A stretch of 6,565 nt of DNA from Chlamydiota bacterium (GTDB lineage Bacteria; Chlamydiota; Chlamydiia; Chlamydiales; Rhabdochlamydiaceae). Positions 1 to 5,864 of the stretch are shown here, piece after piece. The stretch's first letter is position 1. Every line of letters begins with the position of its first letter. The stretch is taken from assembly GCA_023269365.1 (NCBI GenBank), contig JAHFTN010000090.1, positions 1 to 6,565 of the forward strand. The letters run 5' to 3'. Both the position numbers and the translations under genes were made by a program. Under the pieces are notes generated by a model. That model was not told where the DNA came from. It ran no database searches and was given only the letters and a program-made list of their open reading frames with translations.

Positions 1-73
1 CAAAATCGAGTACTCTGCTTTTTAAGTCTTTTCCAGCAGGTTCCCAAGCTGCTTCTTGGCCTACATATTCAAG

Positions 74-259
74 TATGTCCTGCGCAGAGGAAAGTCACTT
101 ACCGCAATTGAAGTCAAAAGCAATGCAAATTTTTTAACCCATTCTGGAATGGATCTTTTTGTCAGTCGGTACAACCCAGACCGATCCCTTCTTGTCGGAA
201 ATACGGGAATCCCCCTCGAGACCTTTTTAACCACTTCCCTAAGTGATTTTATCGGATAA
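74..259 (+). pseudogene. C-terminal remnant of a DUF4143-type AAA ATPase
   Basis: About 60 codons that look like the tail of the AAA ATPase/DUF4143 family. The recognisable pieces are YVLRRGKSLTAIEVKS, which matches the family's PD-(D/E)xK-like strand with the conserved EVKS, then a stretch ending in LLVGNTGIPLETFL, which matches the usual closing segment. Full-length members are roughly 370-450 residues, with a Walker-type ATPase at the front. Here the frame is closed by a stop at 23-25, and the expected preceding segment (YYWR...EVD) is not visible in any of the three plus frames back to position 1. I read it as a decayed fragment and not a small gene. The candidate start at 56 is a TTG with no ribosome binding site. 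The stop at 257-259 lies inside the end of the opposing GT17 gene. The upstream part of the original gene could lie to the left of the window, separated by frameshifts. Family recognition is from memory of the motif. Confidence 0.6.
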
Positions 260-1109
260 ACCCCTTCTGTCGCAGCCCTTCTTGGTTCTCGATTACATAC
301 TTGGGAAAAGACGCGTCGATAGCGACAGGGGTTGTTGCGGCCAAGGTATCGCGGAACTGCTGCCCGCTTCTCCACTTCTCTACATTTTTGATGTCGTGGG
401 AGTAGGAGGCGAGTTTCAGAGCCCAGCGATCGATCCCTCCCATGGAGGTGAAGTGCCAACCCGCCTCTTTTAAGAGGGAAATTTTAGAGAGGTGGTTTTT
501 GCGCATCCCCCTCGGTTTCCTATTGCGTAATTTGCGCGCTTGAAGAGGGGTGATTTTTTTTAATGTGCCGTAGGTGGTGCAAAATGTGCCAGGCCAAAGG
601 CCTTGGTAGCAGTTGAGATACCCATAATACATCTTCTGCTCGCAGACGATAGCTTGCGCCTCGTGGAGCTGTTGCATAATTTGTGGGATACAGTCTCCTC
701 TGACAATCTCGTCGAGATCAGAGAGTAAAATCACATCGTTTTTATGGCAGGACTTAAGAGCGCGCATCACCTGCTCGCGCTGGTAGCGCTCCCTTTCCCA
801 CGGATTAGTTGTCTCTAAACGCTCTTGCACGATGACATGGAGGATTTTGTCCTTGAATTTTTCAAACCGAGGGGCGTTTTCTGCGAAGTGGAGGGGTTTG
901 TCTTGACCGCGGAATGTCTCACAAGCTTCGACGAGTACAAAATAATCGACATGAGGGGCCATCTCGTTCAAGCGAATTTCCAAAAGCTCCAGCTCGTTAA
1001 AGAAAAGGAAACAGTCGTAGATTTTGGGTTTTTGCTCTTGAGAGGAGGAGTAGAAAAATAGAAGAGCGATGATCAGTGCGCTCAAGCTAAAAATAAGTGT
1101 CTTTTTCAG
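249..1109 (-). CDS. GT17-family glycosyltransferase with N-terminal membrane anchor
   Basis: Glycosyltransferase family 17 (Pfam Glyco_transf_17), the family of eukaryotic beta-1,4-mannosyl-glycoprotein N-acetylglucosaminyltransferase MGAT3; bacterial members are of unknown acceptor. With a start at 1109 the product is 286 residues. Residues 1-24 form a KK-led hydrophobic segment (signal peptide or signal anchor). The catalytic domain follows: KIYDCFLFFNELELLEIRLN at about 29-48, the FVLVEACETFRG segment at about 57-68, the acidic LSDLDEI motif at about 129-135 (probable nucleotide-sugar/metal site), and GWHFTSMGG at about 217-225. All of these are GT17 hallmarks, and the length suits a single-domain member. 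Start choice: an AAGGAG (minus strand, 1121-1116) sits 6 nt before a CTG at 1109-1107 that opens MKKTLIFSLSALIIALLFF. The first conventional in-frame alternative, TTG at 1085, is 30 nt from that site and would lose the positively charged end. It diverges from the gene at 1151. The anchor implies action at the membrane or outside the cytoplasm, but substrate and acceptor cannot be told. Confidence 0.9.
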   Translation of the reverse strand: MKKTLIFSLSALIIALLFFYSSSQEQKPKIYDCFLFFNELELLEIRLNEMAPHVDYFVLVEACETFRGQDKPLHFAENAPRFEKFKDKILHVIVQERLETTNPWERERYQREQVMRALKSCHKNDVILLSDLDEIVRGDCIPQIMQQLHEAQAIVCEQKMYYGYLNCYQGLWPGTFCTTYGTLKKITPLQARKLRNRKPRGMRKNHLSKISLLKEAGWHFTSMGGIDRWALKLASYSHDIKNVEKWRSGQQFRDTLAATTPVAIDASFPKYVIENQEGLRQKGFIR

Positions 1110-1121
1110 AGCAATCTCCTT
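1107..1121 (-). promoter_or_regulatory. Ribosome binding site deciding a CTG start for the GT17 gene
   Basis: On the minus strand AAGGAG (1121-1116) is followed by six bases (ATTGCT) and then CTG (1109-1107). The codons after it spell KKTLIF, a typical n-region of a signal sequence. An in-frame stop lies just upstream (1130-1128), so no ATG or GTG start exists further out. CTG initiation is rare but fits both spacing and protein logic. Confidence 0.6.
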
Positions 1122-1139
1122 ATAATCTTAAAAAGATTA
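1121..1139. promoter_or_regulatory. Shared divergent promoter region with a dyad over the -10 boxes
   Basis: The plus strand has a perfect TATAAT at 1121-1126, placed for transcription starting near 1133 into the gene at 1151; its -35 is weak. A perfect 7-bp inverted repeat, TAATCTT-AAA-AAGATTA (1123-1139), overlaps that box. On the minus strand the right half offers TAATCT (1139-1134), preceded 18 bp upstream by TTGACT (1163-1158), a possible promoter for the GT17 gene. A protein bound to the dyad would cover both boxes, so co-regulation of the divergent pair is possible. The TATAAT and the symmetry are seen directly; the minus promoter and the operator role are inferred. Confidence 0.45.
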
Positions 1140-1150
1140 GCAAGGAAAAT

Positions 1151-2026
1151 ATGAAGAAGTCAAAGTTTTTTCTCTTCCTCCTACTTTGCATCCCCTGTTA
1201 CTGTGACAAAACTCTTGTCATCATCACAGGAAACGTGCGGGGATCGAGTCTTGCTCATGAGAGTTTAGAGCGCCACCTCTTGAAACCCTGCCAAGCTGAC
1301 CTGTTCCTATGTACACAAACTCCTTGTGATCGATCCTCTTACCTCTACAAGCTCGCGACCTACATCGAAGAGTACCCTCCTGCTGACGACTGGCGCCTTG
1401 TCATGGATGAGGTGTCTAGGGAGCTCTTTGGAGAGCTCCGCTGGCGCAAATACAAGCCGACCTTGCTAGACGAGTGTTTGGTAGGCAAATACGACCGCTT
1501 CGACAAGTGGACGGGGATCGGCTCTGGTTTTCTCACTCTATACGTGCGCTACCATGCACTGAAGTGGCTTGAGAAAACAGGTGTTTTAGCCCACTACGAC
1601 AGCTTTGTGATTTCACGCTCCGATTTCTACTACGTGGCGGACCACCCCTCTATCTCCTCGCTCCTCGCTAAAAATGTCCATGTCGCCATCCCCTTTGCAA
1701 AGGCAGACCATGGAGGGATCTGCGATCGCCATGCCGTTGTCGACAGGATGGGGTTGCAAGCCTATCTCGGCGCCCTTGAGGTGTTTCTAGAGTTCCATCC
1801 CGAATATGGACCCTATTCCAACATCGAAGCGGTCCTTGCCGCTTCCCTTTTCAAGGTCCACCGGCTCAAGCCGAGGCGCTACCTGTCCCCTAGCTACACC
1901 GTTCGCTCTGATAGCGATGGAGCCCTCACCTGGTCGCGCGGCCAGCGTCGAGATGTCAACGGCCTATGGATCAAGCAAGAAGATGAGTACAAAGAAGCCC
2001 AAACTTGCCGTCCCCCCAATGGCTAA
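1151..2026 (+). CDS. Exported protein of uncharacterised family, possibly glycosyltransferase-like
   Basis: A 291-residue product starting at ATG 1151, chosen because AAGGAA (1142-1147) precedes it by 3-4 nt and because the next codons give a classic export signal: MKKSK then FFLFLLLCIPCYC (residues 6-18). The cysteines at 13, 16 and 18 do not form a standard lipobox, so cleavage site and lipidation are uncertain. An earlier GTG at 1097 would add 18 residues before the signal and lies upstream of the TATAAT. The mature part begins with a beta strand and turn (TLVIITGNVRGSS). It contains YDSFVISRSDFYYV at about 149-162, where the SRSDF acidic turn resembles the DxD-like site of GT-A sugar transferases, and DHGGICDRH at 186-194, then an NIE segment (224-226). 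I recall this combination from uncharacterised proteins of chlamydiae, algae and large viruses, but I cannot name a characterised member. Its divergent partner is a membrane-anchored GT17 enzyme, which supports a role in glycan synthesis or modification outside the cytoplasm. That role is inference. The C-terminal 20 residues look unstructured and charged. Confidence 0.75.
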   Translation: MKKSKFFLFLLLCIPCYCDKTLVIITGNVRGSSLAHESLERHLLKPCQADLFLCTQTPCDRSSYLYKLATYIEEYPPADDWRLVMDEVSRELFGELRWRKYKPTLLDECLVGKYDRFDKWTGIGSGFLTLYVRYHALKWLEKTGVLAHYDSFVISRSDFYYVADHPSISSLLAKNVHVAIPFAKADHGGICDRHAVVDRMGLQAYLGALEVFLEFHPEYGPYSNIEAVLAASLFKVHRLKPRRYLSPSYTVRSDSDGALTWSRGQRRDVNGLWIKQEDEYKEAQTCRPPNG

Positions 2027-2078
2027 AGTCCAGTATAAGGTAAAAAAATTTTACTGTATTTTGATGCGAAGAAAATTT

Positions 2079-2103
2079 TTTACATTAAATTACTTAATGT
2101 AAA
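2079..2103. repeat. 10-bp inverted repeat at the candidate -35 region
   Basis: TTTACATTAA (2079-2088) and TTAATGTAAA (2094-2103) are perfect complements around a 5-base centre, ATTAC. It lies in AT-rich DNA after the gene ending at 2026, and no T-run follows on the plus strand, so it is a poor terminator. It covers the -35 position of the promoter predicted for the regulator gene at 2183, so an operator for that gene's own product is a reasonable guess. The symmetry is seen; the role is inferred. Confidence 0.5.
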
Positions 2104-2114
2104 TGACTTATAAT
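2085..2114 (+). promoter_or_regulatory. Candidate sigma-70-type promoter for the AlbA_2 regulator gene
   Basis: TATAAT at 2109-2114 is a perfect -10 box. TTAAAT at 2085-2090 is a weak -35 at 18 bp spacing, and an AT-rich tract lies upstream. Transcription would start near 2121, leaving a leader of about 60 bases before the ATG at 2183. The -35 lies within one inverted repeat, and the -10 touches the start of another. Confidence 0.45.
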
Positions 2115-2165
2115 AGCTGTGCTGTTTTTTTATGCATAGCACTGCACAGTAAAACGCACAGCTAT
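2113..2165. repeat. 10-bp inverted repeat pair in the regulator leader
   Basis: ATAGCTGTGC (2113-2122) and GCACAGCTAT (2156-2165) are perfect complements separated by 33 bases. A second copy of the inner complement, GCACAG, occurs at 2144-2149, so CTGTGC (2117-2122) can pair with either. The interior contains a T7 run (2125-2131). Because the predicted transcription start (about 2121) falls inside the left arm, the arms are more likely protein-binding half-sites in DNA than a leader hairpin. If transcription begins further upstream, two mutually exclusive hairpins become possible. Confidence 0.45.
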
Positions 2166-2182
2166 ACTACCATGAGCACCCT

Positions 2183-2925
2183 ATGATTGAGCAGCTACTA
2201 GCCGAGAACGAAGGTAAGACAATTGAGTTCAAGGAAACAACCCGTTCTTTAAGCGGGATTGTAAAGACCGTGGTGGCCTTTGCAAACAGTGCGGGTGGTA
2301 CGATTATTATTGGAGTAAAAGATAAAACTAAAGACCTAGTAGGTCTTTCTGAGGTTCTGTCTGAGGAAGAGAGGCTGGCTAATGCGATTACAGATAGCAT
2401 TTTTCCTCTTCTAACTCCTGACCTAGAAGTACAATCCATACGCGGCAAGGAATTGTTAATCATTCACGTGTCTCACAGTATAGGCCCTTATTATTTGAAA
2501 TCCGAGGGTCCCGAACTGGGTGTTTATGTGCGCTTTGGATCTACGAATCGCTTAGTTGATGCCGAAATGCTCGATTCGTTGCGTCTCCTAGCTAAGAAAG
2601 TTTCCTATGATGAACTTCCTCATCCACAAGGGCGTTTAGACTCGGAAGTGATGAAAAATGTTTTTGAATGGGTTGGGAAGAGATCGACAGCACAGACACT
2701 CGAAAACTTGGGAATCGAGACCTCTCGAAGCGGCAAGAAATATCCGAATACTTGAAAAAAGAGAATGCTGTTAGCGCAAAATCGTCTATGAAACTTTGGA
2801 AAGTATCAGCTCGAACAACCAGGGTTCGTTTAAAACAACTTCAGAAAGAAGGGATTATTGTGCGTATTGGAACATCAGAAAATGATCCAGGCGCTTCGTA
2901 CATTTTAGCAAAACGTTCTCCATAA
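2183..2925 (+). pseudogene. AlbA_2 / winged-helix regulator gene broken by an internal deletion
   Basis: Two pieces of one gene in different frames. Frame one, 2183-2755, gives 190 residues with a clear AlbA_2 (Schlafen-type) domain: TIEFKE (13-18), AFANSAGGTIIIGVKD (32-47) and GVYVRFGSTNRLVD (113-126), then LENLGI...GKKYPN at about 173-189, after which it hits TGA. The other frame, readable from about 2731 to 2925, gives ISEYLKKENAVSAKSS, then KLWKVSARTTRVRLKQLQKEGII, a winged-helix ending. Intact relatives, which I recall as about 450-490 residues, carry a HATPase_c_4 domain between these parts. That domain is absent here, so the lesion is a deletion of roughly 200-250 codons and not a simple frameshift. 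Both readings overlap at about 2734-2750, where the junction must lie. The start at 2183 has no obvious Shine-Dalgarno; a four-codon ORF ATG-AGC-ACC-CTA ends in a TGA overlapping this ATG (2172-2186). The 190-residue front could still be made and bind DNA. Chlamydiae related to Parachlamydia often carry several intact paralogues. Confidence 0.8.
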
Positions 2926-2942
2926 AAAGAATAACCCCAAGG

Positions 2943-3012
2943 AACTTCAAAAGTGGGTTTTCCTCGGCGCAAGGTCAGGGCGACTCCTTTAGAAAAACCC
3001 GCTTTTGAAGTT
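2943..3012. repeat. Long imperfect palindrome (19-bp arms) after the regulator remnant
   Basis: AACTTCAAAAGTGGGTTTT (2943-2961) and AAAACCCGCTTTTGAAGTT (2994-3012) pair over 19 bp with a single mismatch, which is a G-U wobble in RNA. The loop is 32 bases. Four further pairs (CAAG 2938-2941 with TTTG 3014-3017) continue outside one mismatch. It begins 17 bases after the regulator fragment's stop and ends before the potA promoter. No T-tract follows the right arm, so a classical intrinsic terminator is unlikely. It could stall or protect transcripts, or be a copy of a small palindromic (MITE/REP-like) element. No second copy is visible in this window. Confidence 0.7.
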
Positions 3013-3054
3013 GTTTGTGTATAGAGGGAGATTTTTCTATGAAATAAAACTCCG

Positions 3055-3084
3055 TTGTACATAAAATTACGCCACTTTTATAAG
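3055..3084 (+). promoter_or_regulatory. Candidate promoter of the potABCD operon
   Basis: TTGTAC (3055-3060) and TATAAG (3079-3084) are separated by 18 bp, giving a predicted start near 3091 and a leader of about 15 bases ahead of the AAGGAA ribosome site (3095-3100) and ATG 3106. The -35 is a partial match, so confidence is moderate. It is the only credible promoter between the palindrome and potA. Confidence 0.4.
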
Positions 3085-3105
3085 GGGCTTATTCAAGGAA
3101 AATTC

Positions 3106-4197
3106 ATGCGCAGCATTCGACTCAAAAAACTCAAAAAGACGATCAGCGGGGGGAGCATCATCCCCGAGGTGAGTCTGCAAATCCCGGCGGGGAAGTTTTT
3201 CGCCCTTTTGGGCCCAAGCGGATGTGGGAAGACGACGCTGCTGCGTTTGATTGCGGGCTTGGAAACGGCCGATTCGGGACAGATTTTTCTAGGAGACCAG
3301 GAGATCACAGACTGGCCGATCCACAAGCGGCCCATCAATATCGTATTTCAAAATTACGCCTTATTCCCTCATCTGGATGTCTTTGACAACGTCGCCTATA
3401 GCTTAAAACTCAACAAATTGGGAAAAGAGGAGATCGAAAGAAGAGTCGTCAAGATCCTCGAAGCCTTTCATCTCCAAGACCATATCTATAAGCTGACCTC
3501 TCAACTTTCTGGAGGACAGCAGCAGCGAGTAGCCCTTGCAAGGGCCATTGTCAATGAGCCCGACGTGCTGCTTCTCGATGAACCGCTCGCGGCTCTAGAC
3601 TTTAAATTGCGAGAGAGGATGCTCCTTGAATTGATCGAGCTGCAGGATAAATTGAAGACGACATTTATCTACGTGACGCATGATCAGTTTGAAGCGCTTA
3701 CAGTGGCAGATCAGATGGCCATTATGAACCATGAAGGGAAGATCGAACAGATAGGTACCCCCAAAGAGATCTACGAGTTTCCCGTCTCCTCTTTTGTAGC
3801 TAAATTTGTGGGAACGACTAATATTTTAAGCGGTCAGCTTAGAGACCTAGAAACAGACCCTGAAATCGAAATCCCCTCTTTGGGGAGGTTTAAAGTCAGT
3901 ATCCCTTACAAAAAGCCCTGGATGCAAGAGGGATGTGAGATGATGATCAGTCTGCGTCCTGAAAAGATTTTCATCTCTAAAAAACTCGTGAAGAAATTTT
4001 CAAACACCCTCAAAGGGACTGTCCAATCGATCGTGTACCATGGGAGATCGACCCAATATAACATTTTGCTGCAGAACCAAAAACGAATCCAGGTGTTTGA
4101 GCAGAATGAGGAACATTTTCCTCAAGAGGTGATCGATTACGACAACGAGGTGAATTTGTACTGGCAAAAAGAGAATGTGGTCATCTTAGAAAAATGA
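3106..4197 (+). CDS. potA: Spermidine/putrescine ABC transporter ATP-binding protein PotA
   Basis: Cytoplasmic ATPase that powers polyamine import through the PotB-PotC channel. From ATG 3106 it is 363 residues, close to the usual 360-380. The ABC domain shows Walker A GPSGCGKTT (36-44), Q-loop Q82 in FQNYALFPH, signature LSGGQQQR (134-141), Walker B LLLDEP (155-160, catalytic E159), D-loop ALD, and switch histidine H192 in THDQ. A C-terminal TOBE-type region starts around residue 270 and includes ISLRPEKIF, as in PotA/MalK-class ATPases. ATG 3106 is preferred over the TTG at 3055 because AAGGAA (3095-3100) precedes it by 5 nt and MRSIRLKKL is a normal beginning for the family. The TTG is better read as part of the promoter. 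Its stop TGA overlaps the potB start (ATGA), implying translational coupling. The assignment to polyamines instead of another PotA-like substrate rests mainly on the linked permeases and binding protein. Confidence 0.93.
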   Translation: MRSIRLKKLKKTISGGSIIPEVSLQIPAGKFFALLGPSGCGKTTLLRLIAGLETADSGQIFLGDQEITDWPIHKRPINIVFQNYALFPHLDVFDNVAYSLKLNKLGKEEIERRVVKILEAFHLQDHIYKLTSQLSGGQQQRVALARAIVNEPDVLLLDEPLAALDFKLRERMLLELIELQDKLKTTFIYVTHDQFEALTVADQMAIMNHEGKIEQIGTPKEIYEFPVSSFVAKFVGTTNILSGQLRDLETDPEIEIPSLGRFKVSIPYKKPWMQEGCEMMISLRPEKIFISKKLVKKFSNTLKGTVQSIVYHGRSTQYNILLQNQKRIQVFEQNEEHFPQEVIDYDNEVNLYWQKENVVILEK

Positions 4198-5060
4198 ACA
4201 TCAAATTTATCCCCAGACCTCCCGACTCAGAACTCCCCTTTTCCATTGGGGCGCCTGCCATGCTCTGGCAGATCTTGTTTTTTTATCTGCCGCTTGCCAT
4301 TTTGGCGATCTCCAGTGTCCTGCGATTCTCCCCTATCAACGCCTTTGAGGGGTTCACCTTCGAGAAGATCTCTTTTTTTCTCCGCCCCCTGTATTTCAGG
4401 GTGATCCTCTCCTCCTTTTTTTTAGCACTTGGAAATGCTTTGCTGTGTCTTGTAGTGGCTTACCCTTTAAGTTTTTTTCTAGCCTTTGCTAAAAAGCGGA
4501 ATAAAAATCTTTTTCTGTTTTTGCTTATCGTCCCCTTTTGGACCAATTTTCTCTTACATATTTATGCCTGGTTTTTTGTCCTTGAAAAAGAGGGGTTTTT
4601 AAATAATCTTCTCCTGAAGTTAAGCCTCATCGGAGAACCTTTCGCTTTTCTAAATACCCCTTTTGCCATCATGGTCATGATGGTCTACTATTACCTTCCC
4701 TTCATGGTGATGCCTCTTTATTCCTCTTTGGAAAAGATGGATTTGCGCCTCGTGGAAGCCTCCTTGGATCTGGGAGCGAGCTGGGGACAGACGCTGCGGC
4801 GCGTGGTGCTCCCCTTGACAAAGCGAGGACTTAAAGCGGGCTTTTTTCTCGTCTACATCCCCTCCTTCGGGGAGTTTGCGATTCCCGAGCTCATGGGAGG
4901 AGACAAGTGGATGTTTGTGGGCACGGCTATTGCCACCTACATCTTAGGAGATGGAACGGGGTCTTTGGGGGCGGCTTTCACGCTCATCGCCTCTCTTTTC
5001 CTACTCGTGACAACCGCCCTATTTTATTGGATCATCAATCGCTTAATCCCGGGAAAATAA
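4194..5060 (+). CDS. potB: Spermidine/putrescine ABC transporter permease PotB
   Basis: Inner-membrane permease of the polyamine importer, 288 residues, about the length of E. coli PotB. Hydrophobic segments are visible near 24-44, 69-98, 105-130, 156-177, 214-230 and 258-282, consistent with six membrane passes. The cytoplasmic EAA loop that docks the ATPase reads VEASLDLGASWGQTLRRVVLP (E188, G194, LP 206-207). SFGEFAIPELMGG (224-236), following the loop, is typical of PotB. The ATG overlaps the potA stop by four bases, and the potC start follows one base after its TAA. The N-terminus (about 20 residues before the first membrane span) is hydrophilic and proline-rich, as expected for a cytoplasmic tail. 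Confidence 0.92.
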   Translation: MNIKFIPRPPDSELPFSIGAPAMLWQILFFYLPLAILAISSVLRFSPINAFEGFTFEKISFFLRPLYFRVILSSFFLALGNALLCLVVAYPLSFFLAFAKKRNKNLFLFLLIVPFWTNFLLHIYAWFFVLEKEGFLNNLLLKLSLIGEPFAFLNTPFAIMVMMVYYYLPFMVMPLYSSLEKMDLRLVEASLDLGASWGQTLRRVVLPLTKRGLKAGFFLVYIPSFGEFAIPELMGGDKWMFVGTAIATYILGDGTGSLGAAFTLIASLFLLVTTALFYWIINRLIPGK

Positions 5061-5061
5061 G

Positions 5062-5853
5062 ATGCTAAAGGGAGGGAAAATCGGACGGCTCAGCATTCTT
5101 ATTGCAGTCACTTGCACCTACTTATTTTTGTATATCCCCTTAATTGTCCTGCTCGTCTTCTCTTTTAATACGGAAGGATTCCCTTCTCCTTGGAAGGAAT
5201 TTACCTTTAAATGGTATAAAGAGCTCTTCCATGCAAACCACCTCTGGGCCTCTTTTCTCAACTCCCTTATCGTTGCCATCTGCTCAACGGGCATCAGCTT
5301 GACGATGGGCGTTTTTCTCCTCTTCTATGGCGCTCAAGGAGGGCGCATCAGCAACTTCCTCAACCTCTTCTACGGCAACCTCGTCATCCCAGAAACGGTC
5401 CTTGCCGTCAGCTTGCTCGGGCTATTCACCCTGATTTCGATCCCCTTGGGACTTGTCACCCTCGTGCTGGCCCATACGGTGTTGGGCCTCGGTTTTGTCA
5501 TTCCGATCGCCTACGCCCGATTTTCTGAGTTAGATTATAGGATGACAGAGGCCTCCTTGGTCTTAGGCGCCACGCCTGTGCAGACGTTCTTTAAAGTCAC
5601 CCTCCCCCTTCTGAGGCCTGCTCTCATCGTGTCGGGACTGCTCGTCTTCGTGATCTCTTTTGACGACTTCATCCTCTCCTACTTCTGCGCAGGGAGCACG
5701 TCACAAACTCTATCGCTCTATATCTTATCGATGCTCCGCTCGGGGATCTCTCCGCTCGTCAATGCCCTCTCTGCCGTCCTGCTGCTCTTGAGCTCTCTTC
5801 TTGTCATAGCCTTTTTTACCATTGCTCAAAAATCGCGCACACGCATCTTCTAG
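5062..5853 (+). CDS. potC: Spermidine/putrescine ABC transporter permease PotC
   Basis: Second membrane subunit of the importer, 263 residues, matching the usual length of PotC. Membrane segments lie near 11-34, 64-89, 105-127, 130-152, 187-204 and 235-255. The EAA loop reads TEASLVLGATPVQTFFKVTLP (E163, G169, LP 181-182). The post-loop SFDDFILSYF (199-208) is the PotC counterpart of PotB's SFGEFAIPEL and a good discriminator between the two. FTFKWYKELF near 47-56 is also characteristic of PotC-type permeases. The start at 5062 has only a weak ribosome site (GGGAAA within the end of potB), consistent with coupled translation one base after the potB stop. The stop TAG is at 5851-5853, followed closely by the potD ribosome site. 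Confidence 0.92.
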   Translation: MLKGGKIGRLSILIAVTCTYLFLYIPLIVLLVFSFNTEGFPSPWKEFTFKWYKELFHANHLWASFLNSLIVAICSTGISLTMGVFLLFYGAQGGRISNFLNLFYGNLVIPETVLAVSLLGLFTLISIPLGLVTLVLAHTVLGLGFVIPIAYARFSELDYRMTEASLVLGATPVQTFFKVTLPLLRPALIVSGLLVFVISFDDFILSYFCAGSTSQTLSLYILSMLRSGISPLVNALSAVLLLLSSLLVIAFFTIAQKSRTRIF

Positions 5854-5864
5854 AGAGGAGACTC

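Noticed and set aside
61..459. 132-codon minus-strand open frame
   Set aside because: It lies antisense to the DUF4143 remnant and out of frame within the GT17 gene. The composition is arginine-rich with no family signal, so it is a shadow frame.
2040..2054. Hairpin GTAAAA/TTTTAC as terminator of the 1151-2026 gene
   Set aside because: Only six A/T-rich pairs with a 3-base loop and no strong T-run; too weak to call.
1806..2102. 98-codon plus frame overlapping the end of the 1151-2026 gene
   Set aside because: Serine/proline/arginine-rich out-of-frame reading with no ribosome site; its tail runs through AT-rich intergenic DNA.
2167..2463. 98-codon minus frame opposite the AlbA_2 domain
   Set aside because: Antisense shadow of a well-recognised coding domain, with no promoter or ribosome site.
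2841..3062. 73-codon minus frame across the palindrome as a gene
   Set aside because: It spans the winged-helix coding end and both palindrome arms and has no recognised domain. It is reported only as a possible sign of a repeated element.
3055..3105. Upstream TTG start extending PotA by 17 residues
   Set aside because: The extension is not family-like and coincides with the predicted promoter; ATG 3106 has a proper ribosome site.
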